A stretch of 23,196 nt of DNA from JAKSUT01 sp045616505 (GCA_045616505.1 JAZLGV010000026.1:1-23196); one strand, 5' to 3'. Shown: positions 14,095 to 22,229, counted from the first letter of the stretch. Program-made: numbers and translations. Notes: a model not told the origin generated them from the sequence alone.

Positions 14095-15198
14095 TTATTC
14101 CTCTACCATATTTTCAATAATAACTCTTCCAAACTCTTTCCAATCAAGATTTTCTGCAATCTTATGAGCATTTTTTGAAACTTCTGTAAATTTTTCGTTT
14201 TCATACATATACATCTCATAAACTTCAGAAATTTTATTTGTAAGATTTTCAATTTTATTTATTTCTCTATCAAAAACAAAACCATTTACACCATCTTCGA
14301 TAAGTTCTCTTACACCTGTTGTTGAACTTACGATACTTGGTTTATAATTTGAAGCTGCTTCGGTTACAACAAGACCAAAAGCTTCATTCAAAGATGGTAG
14401 CACATAACAATCTATCATATTGTAATAAACATTCATATCAGCTTGTTTTGGCAACACCTGAACTTTATTTGACAAGCCTAAAAACTTAACCATAAATTTA
14501 AAAAATCCTGCTTTATGAATTTGAGGATAAATAAATCTTGCTTGAATTTTTGAAGTTTTTGGAAGCTTTGACATCGCCCAAAGCAACAAATATCCGCCTT
14601 TATTCAAACCTCCACCAACTATTGCACCAAGAGTAAAGAAATTTTTTCTTGGTTCTTGAACAAAATCAGCTAAATCATCAATTGCAGGGTGACAAACAAA
14701 AACTTTTTTATCGTCTAAACCAAAATTTTCAACATAATCATTTTTCAAACTATTTGAGACAGCAAAAGTTGAATGATTTTTTGAAATATGATTTTCCTGA
14801 TATTTAACTTTTTGATAATTATATATTTTCAAAATAGTTTGCATAAATTTATTTTTGCCATTTTTAGATTTAAATTTTGAAGAATTTGAATGAACTAAAT
14901 TATTTGCAAAAGGTAACAAAATATCACTTGATAAAATATAGTCATATTTTATTTCATTAAGTTTCTTCTTTAATTTTTTTTCAAAATTTCTTTTACCCAA
15001 TACCGTAATAGAATTTATACCACATACGGTATTTACTCTATCTTTACCTTTTTGACAATAAATATCTATATCAAATTTTTCTGATTCAATAAGTTGAAAA
15101 ATAAGATTTTTAGTAACTTTATGTCCTCCACCAGAAAACCCTTCTTGTGTAAAACATTCATCAGTAGAAATCAATATTAGTGCTAATTTTTTTCTCAT
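14095..15198 (-). CDS. Family 4 (GT-B) glycosyltransferase
   Basis: A 367-residue retaining glycosyltransferase with two Rossmann-like halves. The N-terminal half carries the acceptor loop FSGGGHKVTKNLI (21-33). The C-terminal half has VGGGLNKGGYLLLWAM near 194-209 and the E-x7-E donor motif EAFGLVVTE (272-280), followed by SSTTGVRELIEDGVNGFVF (291-309). Those are standard for GT4. The segment 70-145 is lysine-rich and may touch membrane phospholipid. GAGGG lies seven bases before the ATG; a TAAAAT at 15222-15217 is a possible -10. First gene of a pair with the PIG-L deacetylase, so the product is probably an N-acetyl-hexosamine-containing surface glycan (inference). Family secure, substrates unknown. 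Confidence 0.9.
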   Translation of the reverse strand: MRKKLALILISTDECFTQEGFSGGGHKVTKNLIFQLIESEKFDIDIYCQKGKDRVNTVCGINSITVLGKRNFEKKLKKKLNEIKYDYILSSDILLPFANNLVHSNSSKFKSKNGKNKFMQTILKIYNYQKVKYQENHISKNHSTFAVSNSLKNDYVENFGLDDKKVFVCHPAIDDLADFVQEPRKNFFTLGAIVGGGLNKGGYLLLWAMSKLPKTSKIQARFIYPQIHKAGFFKFMVKFLGLSNKVQVLPKQADMNVYYNMIDCYVLPSLNEAFGLVVTEAASNYKPSIVSSTTGVRELIEDGVNGFVFDREINKIENLTNKISEVYEMYMYENEKFTEVSKNAHKIAENLDWKEFGRVIIENMVEE

Positions 15199-15251
15199 AA
15201 ATATACCCTCAAAATAATTTTATCATAAATCAATAAATTTTACATTGCTAA

Positions 15252-15280
15252 TTGTTTTTATATTTATTTTTTGCTAAAGT
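15252..15280 (+). promoter_or_regulatory. Promoter of the TPR gene
   Basis: TTGTTT (15252-15257), a 17-base spacer and TAAAGT (15275-15280). Predicted start near 15287, leader of about 28 bases with AAAGGGA before the ATG. Confidence 0.5.
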
Positions 15281-15314
15281 AAAACTGAACTATGTTCACA
15301 AAAAGGGATTATAA

Positions 15315-17336
15315 ATGTATAAAAATAAAATAATAACTATCCTATCACTAGCTTTATTGCTTACTATACCTGCTCAAAAAGTCGAAGCAAAAATGTCAAA
15401 ACAAGCTTATGCGCTTTACCAAAAAGCTTGCACTCTTGAAATGAAACAACAAAAGAAAGAAGCTATTTCTGTTTTACAAAATATCATTTCACTTGGTTGC
15501 AACGACACAATGGTATATCTAAAACTTGCAGGAATTTATGCGGATATCGCTGATTGGAACAATGCTCTTGGAGCATACAAAAAAGCACTTGAAACAAGAC
15601 CAAATGATGCTTTCATATATATTAGCATAGGTAATATTTTGCAAACTCAAAGCAACTACAAAGATGCTTATGAAGCATACAAAAAAGCACTTGAAATTTA
15701 TCCTGATTACAAATTCAATTACTTAAATATCGCAAACATTGAATCTTTGATGGGTGAATATGAACACGCAGAAGAAAATTACAACCTATTTTTAAATGCT
15801 TATCCATCTCACACAGAAGCAAGAGAAAGTCTTGCAAGTGTATATTTGAGAGATAACAAGGCAACAGAAGCTTGTGTTCAATACGAAAAATTATACACAT
15901 CAAATCCTGAAGGTTTTAAAGAATATTCAAATTATGGTTTGGCTTTGTTCAAAGCAAAAAAATATGAAAATGCTGTTGATATCTTAAAAAAAGCAATAGA
16001 ACTTGATAAAGAAAACATTTTAGCACACGCAAATCTTGCGCTTACACTTCAACAACTTGATAGAGATGACGAAGCACTTGTCGAGTTTCAAAAAACATTT
16101 GAACTAAACCCAAATCTAACTTCACTTAGATTTGATTATGCAAACTTGCTTGCAAATATGAATAAAAATGATTTAGCAATAGCACAATATAACACATATC
16201 TAAAAGCATATCCAAAAGCAGCTGATGCTTTGGCAAATCTTGCAACTGTATATGAAAAACAAAACAAAATGGATTCTGCAATTGCAACATATCTAAAATC
16301 ACTTGAAATCGACCCTAAAAACACAGAAGTTAAGAAAAAACTTGCACTTTGTTATCACGGACAAAACGATTATGCAGATGCAATAAAATATTATAACGAA
16401 GTTCTTGCTATAAACAAAGACGACCTTGATACAAAAGCAAATAAAGCTCTTGCACTTCACGCACTAAAAAAATATGAAGATGCAATTGTAATATACAAAG
16501 AACTTTTAAAAACAAACGAAAATGAAAGACTACAAAATAATTTAATCAGCGCATTAAATACTCAAGGTGATATTTATCTTCAAAATAACAACAACCAAAA
16601 AGCAATTGAATGTTTTAACACAGTAATCGAATATGATGTAAATGAAGATTTTGCATATTTTGGACTTGCAAAAGCTTATGAAAAAATGGGTTCTAAAACA
16701 AAAGCACTTGAAAACTATGAAAAAGCAATAGAAATGGCTCCAGACAACAAAATGTATAAGGACAATTTCAACGCATTTTCAAATGCCTCAACAACAAAAA
16801 CCCAAACTACTTCTACAAGCAAGCCTTCAATAACAACCCTTTCTCCACAACTTGCAACTTCTACGCAAGATGAGAAATATTACATCAAATTAGGTGATAA
16901 TTTTTATAATGACAAAAAATATGAAGAAGCAATTATAAATTACAAAAGGGCATTAGCTTTAAATGATAATAATTCAGTAACTTACCTAAAACTTGGTAAT
17001 TTATACAAAATCAAAAAAAACGCAACTTTAGCAAGCGAAAACTATCAAAAAGCTATTTTAATCAGTCCAAAATATGCTGATGCTTGGTTTAACTTAGGAT
17101 TAGTTTACGCAGAAACTCAAAAATACGATGATTGCATAAAATGTTGTCAAAAAGTAATTTCACTAGATCCAAATTATCTATATGCTTATTACGCTCTTGG
17201 ATTAGCTTATGAATCAAAAGGACTTAATGACAAAGCAATCGAAAGTTATCAATCATTTATAAAACTAAACTCTTCTGATGAAAAAACTAATCAAACAGTA
17301 AAAAGTAAAATTATAGAACTTCAAAAAAATAAATAG
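15315..17336 (+). CDS. Secreted tetratricopeptide-repeat protein
   Basis: A 673-residue protein made almost wholly of TPR motifs behind a signal peptide (basic MYKNK, hydrophobic IITILSLALLLTIPA, likely cleavage after KVEA at 25). About 13 repeats of roughly 34 residues run to residue 487, many with the A..Y..AL...P pattern (GAYKKALETRPND, EAYKKALEIYPD, ATYLKSLEIDPKN, ENYEKAIEMAPDN). A Ser/Thr/Gln/Pro linker (about 488-518) separates a second block of about four repeats (YYIKLGDNFYNDKKYEEAI onward). TPR arrays are protein-binding scaffolds; here the site would be the periplasm or outer membrane. No catalytic domain is visible. The 138-residue gene 11 bases downstream is probably its operon partner. 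Structure is clear, process unknown. Confidence 0.88.
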   Translation: MYKNKIITILSLALLLTIPAQKVEAKMSKQAYALYQKACTLEMKQQKKEAISVLQNIISLGCNDTMVYLKLAGIYADIADWNNALGAYKKALETRPNDAFIYISIGNILQTQSNYKDAYEAYKKALEIYPDYKFNYLNIANIESLMGEYEHAEENYNLFLNAYPSHTEARESLASVYLRDNKATEACVQYEKLYTSNPEGFKEYSNYGLALFKAKKYENAVDILKKAIELDKENILAHANLALTLQQLDRDDEALVEFQKTFELNPNLTSLRFDYANLLANMNKNDLAIAQYNTYLKAYPKAADALANLATVYEKQNKMDSAIATYLKSLEIDPKNTEVKKKLALCYHGQNDYADAIKYYNEVLAINKDDLDTKANKALALHALKKYEDAIVIYKELLKTNENERLQNNLISALNTQGDIYLQNNNNQKAIECFNTVIEYDVNEDFAYFGLAKAYEKMGSKTKALENYEKAIEMAPDNKMYKDNFNAFSNASTTKTQTTSTSKPSITTLSPQLATSTQDEKYYIKLGDNFYNDKKYEEAIINYKRALALNDNNSVTYLKLGNLYKIKKNATLASENYQKAILISPKYADAWFNLGLVYAETQKYDDCIKCCQKVISLDPNYLYAYYALGLAYESKGLNDKAIESYQSFIKLNSSDEKTNQTVKSKIIELQKNK

Positions 17337-17347
17337 AGCAAAATTTA

Positions 17348-17764
17348 ATGAAAGCAGTTTTATGTATATTTTTCTCATATCTTCTTCTATGTATTCCGCT
17401 ACATATCAAAAAGAAGCCTAACGCTGTAATTCTTTTTAATAACTTACCCATAACAAAGGAAAATGCTCTAAATAACACAACTTCTTTTAAAACTGGAAAA
17501 AGAATATATTACATACTTATTACCAAAAAAGAATTAAAAACAGATACAATAAGAGTAAAAGTTTATAGCAGAAAAGCAAATGCAGATAACACTCGTAATT
17601 CTCTCGTTTACTGCAACGATTTCAGACTAAACAAAGACAATGTTTATTATTACACTGATTATATAGTAATGAACTCCGCTGGCGAATACAATATGGCAAT
17701 ATATTCAACAGATAGACTTGATGTAGAAATAACATCAGCCGATTTTAAAGTTGTTGAAAATTAA
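17348..17764 (+). CDS. Small exported or membrane-anchored protein, unknown family
   Basis: Not recognised. 138 residues with an N-terminal hydrophobic segment (about 3-20, AVLCIFFSYLLLCIPLHI) followed by a soluble part rich in alternating hydrophobic and polar residues (RIYYILITKKEL, TIRVKVYSRKA, NVYYYTDYIVMNSAGEYNMAIYSTDRLDVEITSADFKVVE), which looks like a beta-sandwich outside the cytoplasm. The segment could be a signal peptide or an anchor; no lipobox is convincing. It starts 11 bases after the TPR gene with only a weak AGAG-like site, so it probably depends on that gene's transcription. Its stop overlaps the convergent DUF167 gene stop by three bases, with no terminator between. Confidence 0.7.
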   Translation: MKAVLCIFFSYLLLCIPLHIKKKPNAVILFNNLPITKENALNNTTSFKTGKRIYYILITKKELKTDTIRVKVYSRKANADNTRNSLVYCNDFRLNKDNVYYYTDYIVMNSAGEYNMAIYSTDRLDVEITSADFKVVEN

Positions 17765-18057
17765 AAAACATCTTTGTTTGCCAAAATAAATTTTTCTTCG
17801 GTAAAATCACTTATCAAAAGAGTTTTTTCTTTGTTTAACTCACCTTTTATGATTGAAATATTTGATTTTGCAATATGTAATTTTTTTGAAAGAAACTCAA
17901 TCAAAGCCTTATTTGCTTTATTCTCAATTGGTTGAGCCGTAACTTTAATTTTTAAAAAATCGGCTTCTTTCACAATTTCACACTTGCTTGAATTAGGAAC
18001 AATTTTTATTCTTAAAATTAACCCTTTATCTGTATCTGTAAAAATACTTTTTTCCAT
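17761..18057 (-). CDS. DUF167 (YggU family) protein
   Basis: A 98-residue protein of the small YggU/DUF167 family, whose cellular role is not settled. The family pattern is present: LRIKIVPNSSKCEIV (15-29), LKIKVTAQPIENKANKALIEFLSKKLHI (35-62) and ISIIKGELNKEKTLLI (67-82), including the characteristic P..NKANKAL. Length is typical. No strong ribosome-binding site (AAG a few bases upstream). It is divergent from relA/spoT, sharing a 63-base promoter region, and overlaps the convergent gene at its end. Family assignment is secure; function is not. Confidence 0.9.
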   Translation of the reverse strand: MEKSIFTDTDKGLILRIKIVPNSSKCEIVKEADFLKIKVTAQPIENKANKALIEFLSKKLHIAKSNISIIKGELNKEKTLLISDFTEEKFILANKDVF

Positions 18058-18082
18058 ATCTTAACTTTCAACTTTTAATAGT

Positions 18083-18111
18083 ATGCAAAATTTTAAATTT
18101 GTGCTTATAAT
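18083..18111 (+). promoter_or_regulatory. relA/spoT promoter, predicted near-leaderless
   Basis: ATGCAA (18083-18088), a 17-base spacer and TATAAT (18106-18111), with nine bases to the ATG. The expected start leaves a leader of two or three bases. No ribosome-binding site precedes the ATG. Confidence 0.6.
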
Positions 18112-18120
18112 AATTATATC

Positions 18121-20343
18121 ATGGTAGATTATACATTGTTTGAAGAAGTAAAAAAATCACTTGCAGAACAAAATCGCTCAACAGAAGACATAGACCTTAT
18201 TGAGCAAGCATTTGTTTTTGCAAGCGAAAAACACGATGGTCAATATAGAATTTCTGAAGAACCATATATTATCCACCCTGTTGAAGTTGCAAAAATATTA
18301 ATCGGTTTAAAAGCTGATAGAAACACTATTATTGCAGCTTTTTTGCACGATGTTTTAGAAGATACAGACACTCCGCCTGAAGAAATCGAAACAAAATTTT
18401 CAAAAGATGTCTTAGATTTAGTTCAAGGTGTAACAAAACTTGGAAAATTAAAATTCAAATCAACAGAAGAACGTCAAGCAGAAAACTTTAGAAGAATGTT
18501 TATTGCAATGGCAAACGACGTTAGAATTATATTTCTAAAACTTGCCGACAGACTTCATAATATGCGAACTTTGAATTTTATGGCATTGAATAAGCAACAA
18601 AAAATTTCACAAGAAACACTTGATATTTTTGCACCACTTGCAAATAGATTAGGTATCGGTAAAATCAAAGCCGAACTTGAAGATTTATCATTGAGATACT
18701 TATATCCATCAAAATATTATGAAATTGCTCAACTTGTTTCGCAAAAAAAAGCAGAAAGAGAAACAACCGTTAATCTTTTGATAGAAAAAATCTCTCAAGA
18801 CGTAAGACAAGCTGGAATAAAAGCTCAAATTACAGGTAGAGCAAAACATTATTATAGTATCTATAGCAAAATGAAAAGACTTAATGTTGCTTTTCACGAT
18901 TTGTATGACATCACAGCAGTCAGAGTAATTGTAGATACAGAAAGAGAATGTTATGAAGTTCTTGGTATTATTCACTCACAATTCAAACCAATACCAGGAA
19001 GATTTAAAGATTATATTGCAATGCCAAAAGGCAACATGTACCAATCTTTGCACACTTCAGTTATCGGACCTTGTTCAAAGCCACTAGAAGTACAAATCAG
19101 AACTTGGAAGATGCACGAAATTGCAGAATATGGGGTTGCAGCTCACTGGAGATACAAAGAAAAAGGTTCTCAAAAAGCAAACGGAGCTGGCGATGTTCAA
19201 TTCTCTTGGATGCGTAAACTTGTTGAATACGACAAAGATTTGAATAGTGCAAAAGAATATGTTGATAGTGTAAAACTAGATTTGTTCTCTGATCAAGTTT
19301 TCGTATTCACTCCAAACGGAGATGTATTCGACCTTCCAACAAACGCAACACCTGTAGATTTTGCATACAGAATTCACACAGATGTCGGACACGTTACCGT
19401 TGGAGCATTAATCAATGGTAGAATAGCTCAACTTGATACAAAATTAAAAAATGGTGATATTGTTGAAATTTTAACTTCAAAACAACAAGCACCACGTCTT
19501 GATTGGTTAAACTTTGTAGTTACAAAACAAGCATCTTCAAAAATCAAACAATGGTTTAAAAAGAATAAAAGAGAAGAACATATCACACTTGGCAAAACAA
19601 GTCTTGAAAGAGAACTTGGAAAAACAGCTTTTGATGAACATTTAAAAGCTGGAGAATTTGAAAGAATCGCCAAAATAATGAATTATCTATCAGAAGATGA
19701 TTTATTTGCAGCACTAGGTTATGGCGAAACAACCTTAAACAAAATTACAAACAAAATCGTAAAACCAAAAGCAGTAGAAGAAGAATCTTTTGGACAAATA
19801 AAAGCAAAAAAAGGTTCTCAAAAAGATATAAATGGACTAGAAGGACTTTTATATTCTCTTGCAAAATGTTGTTCACCAATCCCTGGAGAACCAATTGTTG
19901 GTGTCGTAACACGTTCCAAAGGTGTTTCTGTACACAGAATTGATTGCGCTTCTCTTGATGGAATACCACCAGAAAGACTTCTTGAAATTTCTTGGGCGGG
20001 TGAAAACACAAATAAAACTTATACAACAACTATTAGAATAGAAACAATGGATAAAATCGGCTTACTTAAAGATATTATCGCAGCTGTTTCTGATAACAAC
20101 ACAAACATTGTATTTGCTAACGTTAAATCAAGAAGAGAAAGCGGCGGCGGAGTTATTGATTTAGGACTTGAACTTGACAATATCTCAACACTTAAAAAAG
20201 TTATTACTGCAATACAATCTATGCCTGATGTTCATAGCGTAAAACGTATTCAAACATCTTATGCTCAAGGTGGCGCAAACAAGGTTGATAACAAAAAAAC
20301 AAAAAACAAGAAAAAAAATAAACCTCAAACAAAAAATCAATAA
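18121..20343 (+). CDS. relA: Bifunctional (p)ppGpp synthetase/hydrolase (RelA/SpoT, Rsh)
   Basis: Makes and degrades the stringent-response alarmone. 740 residues, normal Rsh length. HD hydrolase: IIHPVEVA with H52, AAFLHDVLEDTD with H76-D77, and LADRLHNMRTL with D143, so the hydrolase looks intact. Synthetase: GRAKHYYSIYSKM (239-251), DLYDITAVRVIV, GRFKDYIAMPKGNMYQSLHT (293-312) and EVQIRT. The charged RFKD (294-297) is the RxKD form typical of bifunctional enzymes, not the ExDD of RelA-only enzymes. TGS domain about 388-452; zinc-finger/conserved-cysteine region CCSPIPGEPIVGVV (583-596) with HRIDC; ACT domain about 635-712. A Lys/Asn-rich tail (KVDNKKTKNKKKNK) ends the protein. Probably leaderless. 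Confidence 0.97.
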   Translation: MVDYTLFEEVKKSLAEQNRSTEDIDLIEQAFVFASEKHDGQYRISEEPYIIHPVEVAKILIGLKADRNTIIAAFLHDVLEDTDTPPEEIETKFSKDVLDLVQGVTKLGKLKFKSTEERQAENFRRMFIAMANDVRIIFLKLADRLHNMRTLNFMALNKQQKISQETLDIFAPLANRLGIGKIKAELEDLSLRYLYPSKYYEIAQLVSQKKAERETTVNLLIEKISQDVRQAGIKAQITGRAKHYYSIYSKMKRLNVAFHDLYDITAVRVIVDTERECYEVLGIIHSQFKPIPGRFKDYIAMPKGNMYQSLHTSVIGPCSKPLEVQIRTWKMHEIAEYGVAAHWRYKEKGSQKANGAGDVQFSWMRKLVEYDKDLNSAKEYVDSVKLDLFSDQVFVFTPNGDVFDLPTNATPVDFAYRIHTDVGHVTVGALINGRIAQLDTKLKNGDIVEILTSKQQAPRLDWLNFVVTKQASSKIKQWFKKNKREEHITLGKTSLERELGKTAFDEHLKAGEFERIAKIMNYLSEDDLFAALGYGETTLNKITNKIVKPKAVEEESFGQIKAKKGSQKDINGLEGLLYSLAKCCSPIPGEPIVGVVTRSKGVSVHRIDCASLDGIPPERLLEISWAGENTNKTYTTTIRIETMDKIGLLKDIIAAVSDNNTNIVFANVKSRRESGGGVIDLGLELDNISTLKKVITAIQSMPDVHSVKRIQTSYAQGGANKVDNKKTKNKKKNKPQTKNQ

Positions 20344-20477
20344 CACCATTATTTTACAGAGCATGGATTCATGCTACATTTTCGCGAAATTATACAAAAA
20401 ACAATTCAAATTAAAATACATTGTAAATATTTGTAACAAAATTGACACATGCATGTTTCTAAAAAACATGTTTTGAA

Positions 20478-20558
20478 TTAGCATGCATGGTACAACTATC
20501 CCCAAATCTCCTCCCAAGATTATGAAATACAAGCTACCAAAAAGGTGGCTTTTTTTTT
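20478..20558 (+). ncRNA. Candidate small RNA with CCTCCCA loop
   Basis: Predicted from layout only. A weak hairpin AATCT-CCTCCCA-AGATT (20505-20521) is followed by a strong intrinsic terminator (20531-20558), and TTGACA at 20442 could be its -35 box, although no good -10 box is found at the right distance (CATGTT at 20467 is the nearest). The stretch CTATCCCC...TCTCCTCCC is complementary to purine-rich ribosome-binding sites. It may instead be only the 3' untranslated region of relA/spoT, or be processed from it. The 5' end is a guess. Confidence 0.3.
20531..20558 (+). terminator. Strong one-way intrinsic terminator
   Basis: AAGCTACC / GGTGGCTT (one G-T pair) with loop AAAAA, then T-run to 20558. 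The other strand lacks a T-run, so it serves plus-strand transcripts only, either relA/spoT or a small RNA. Confidence 0.9.
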
Positions 20559-20566
20559 CGCCTTTT

Positions 20567-21733
20567 TTATACGTTTTCCATAATTCCGCAAGCCGCTATA
20601 TAAGCACTTGACCAGCAGTTTTGCAAATTAAAACCACCACAAAAACCATCAATATCTAAAACTTCACCACAGAAAAATAAACCTTTTACAAGTTTTGATT
20701 GCATTGTTTTATTATCAACTTCGTTCAAATCAACTCCACCTGACATTACAACTTCACCTTTTTTGTCGTGTCCAATGATAGTTATATTAAAATTAGTCAA
20801 ATTAGAAAATATTTTATCTCTGATTTTTGAATTAATTTCATAACATTTCAACTCGGAATTAATATTTAACATTTTCAAAAAGTAATTTGCAAAAGATTTT
20901 GGCACGAAATTTGAAATAAGAGTTTTTATATCTTTTTTGCTGTTTTCATCTAACAATTTTTGCAAATTTATATCTTCAGAAATCAGCTTTAAACTTAATT
21001 CTATCGGATTTTCACTTGAATAATCTTCTCTTGCAAATATAGAAGACACTTTGTAAGGCATTGGACCAGAAATACCATCTTTTGTAAATACAAAATCATC
21101 TTTTACAGTACAAATTTTTTCTTGAAACTTCGCTACCGTTTCAATTGATTTAAAACTTACACCTTGAAGTTCTGAAAAATCATCTTTCGAAACAAGCCCA
21201 ACCAAAGAAGGTTTCGGAACAATAATATTATGACCTAATTTCTTTATAAGATTAAAATTTGAATGTCCACCGATTGCAACTACAACTTTTTCAAATTCAT
21301 ATTTGTGATTTATAAAAAACAAATTTCCTGATTTTTTAATATTTTCCACTTTTTCTTTTCTAATTTTACAAGATTTTATCGCTTGCAAAAATTTTTCTTG
21401 AACGAATTTTGAACTATCGGATTTTGGAAAAATTCTTAAATCTTCTTGAATATAAGTTTCTATCCCAAGATTTTCAAACAAAGTTTGAGTATCTGCCGTT
21501 TGAAATTTTGAAAAAACAGAATACAAAAACTTTTCCCCTCTTGGATAATTGATTGCAAACTCTTTAAAATCATATTCTGCGTACGACAAATTACACCTAC
21601 CACCACCTGTTGGTAGAATAGTTCTCAAAGGTTCTGAAAAATCAAAAAGCGTAACGTCAAACTGTTTTTGTAAAAAATACGCACAACAAACACCTGCAGG
21701 GCCTGCGCCAACTATTGCAACCCTACAAGTCAT
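20567..21733 (-). CDS. HI0933/BaiN-family FAD-dependent flavoprotein
   Basis: A 388-residue two-dinucleotide-fold flavoprotein of the HI0933 family. FAD-binding GAGPAG (9-14) in VAIVGAGPAGVCCAYFL; the family hallmark PTGGGRCNLS (41-50); VVVAIGGHSNFNLIKKLGH in the middle; FTKDGISGPMPYKVS; and the C-terminal FAD motif FFCGEVLDIDGFCGGFNLQNCWSSAYIAA. The reaction is not established for most members; one gut relative acts in bile-acid reduction, but nothing here points to that. The ATG lies inside the end of folK (11-base overlap), so the two are co-transcribed and probably coupled. No clear terminator follows on the minus strand. Family is secure, substrate unknown. Confidence 0.92.
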   Translation of the reverse strand: MTCRVAIVGAGPAGVCCAYFLQKQFDVTLFDFSEPLRTILPTGGGRCNLSYAEYDFKEFAINYPRGEKFLYSVFSKFQTADTQTLFENLGIETYIQEDLRIFPKSDSSKFVQEKFLQAIKSCKIRKEKVENIKKSGNLFFINHKYEFEKVVVAIGGHSNFNLIKKLGHNIIVPKPSLVGLVSKDDFSELQGVSFKSIETVAKFQEKICTVKDDFVFTKDGISGPMPYKVSSIFAREDYSSENPIELSLKLISEDINLQKLLDENSKKDIKTLISNFVPKSFANYFLKMLNINSELKCYEINSKIRDKIFSNLTNFNITIIGHDKKGEVVMSGGVDLNEVDNKTMQSKLVKGLFFCGEVLDIDGFCGGFNLQNCWSSAYIAACGIMENV

Positions 21734-22229
21734 TTATTCTTGTTCCATAAAGATAAACTTGTTCTGGATCATCTAACTCTTCATATAAATCAGAAACTGT
21801 TTTATTTAAAACAGGGTGAACAAAATCCTGATTAATTTCTAAAAATGGAACTAATACAAAAGCTCTTTGATGCAAGAAAACATGCGGAATTTGCAAATCT
21901 TCCACATCAACAATATCATTTCCGTAAAACAAAATATCAATATCAATAGTTCTATTACCATCAGGTTCTTTTGCTCTATCACGACCTAAAATTGCTTCTA
22001 TTTCCATTGTTTTATGCAACAAATCTTTTGCTTCTAAAGATGTCTTTATTTCCACAACAGCATTCACAAACCAAGGCATATCTTTTTCTAACCATGGTTG
22101 AGTTTCATAAAAAGATGATGTTCTTACAATTTTGATACCTTCAGTATTACCCAACAAACTACATGCCTGTTGAATATAACCAACTCTATCACCCTTATTT
22201 GATCCTAAACATAAATAAACTATCGTCAT
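21723..22229 (-). CDS. folK: 6-hydroxymethyl-7,8-dihydropterin pyrophosphokinase (HPPK)
   Basis: Transfers pyrophosphate from ATP to 6-hydroxymethyl-dihydropterin, the step before dihydropteroate synthase in folate synthesis. 168 residues. Visible motifs: LCLGSNKGDR (6-15), RTSSFYETQPW (36-46), WFVNAVVEI (53-61), the core GRDRAKEPDGNRTIDIDILFYG (82-103) with Mg-binding Asp95 and Asp97, and IPHVFLHQRAFVLVPFLEI (114-132). Length is typical. The ATG at 22229 opens directly with the first strand (MTIVYLCLGSN), has no ribosome-binding site, and is preceded by a consensus promoter only nine bases away, predicting a near-leaderless mRNA. Other fol genes are not in view. Its 3' end overlaps the flavoprotein gene. 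Very secure. Confidence 0.96.
   Translation of the reverse strand: MTIVYLCLGSNKGDRVGYIQQACSLLGNTEGIKIVRTSSFYETQPWLEKDMPWFVNAVVEIKTSLEAKDLLHKTMEIEAILGRDRAKEPDGNRTIDIDILFYGNDIVDVEDLQIPHVFLHQRAFVLVPFLEINQDFVHPVLNKTVSDLYEELDDPEQVYLYGTRINDL

Larger units (their letters stand above)
20344..20566. other. Palindrome-rich spacer downstream of relA/spoT
   Basis: No credible gene. The 223 bases hold AGCATG-GATT-CATGCT (20360-20375), TTTCGCGAAA (20380-20389), ACATGCATGT (20447-20456), AAAACATGTTTT (20463-20474) and CATGCATG (20482-20489), a consensus -35 TTGACA (20442-20447), a C-rich stretch and a terminator. The CATG tetramer occurs seven times between 20361 and 20489. This density is unlike the other spacers here. 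Confidence 0.7.

Noticed and set aside
13364..15198. GT4 plus PIG-L pair as bacillithiol or mycothiol synthesis (BshA/BshB, MshA/MshB)
   Set aside because: The gene logic fits, but the N-terminal motifs (FSGGGHK; CPHADDESIGMGG) are not those I expect for Bsh/Msh enzymes and no ligase gene is nearby.
19745..20029. Minus-strand frames inside relA/spoT
   Set aside because: They lie opposite a well-conserved coding region and have no independent start signals or recognisable protein features.
20261..20476. Plus-strand frame overlapping the relA/spoT end and the spacer
   Set aside because: It starts in another frame inside relA/spoT without a ribosome-binding site and reads through the palindromes; composition is not protein-like.
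20478..20558. Calling the spacer RNA a true Yfr1
   Set aside because: The core motif matches only in part, the 5' stem-loop is not evident and the gene neighbourhood differs; kept only as a hypothesis.
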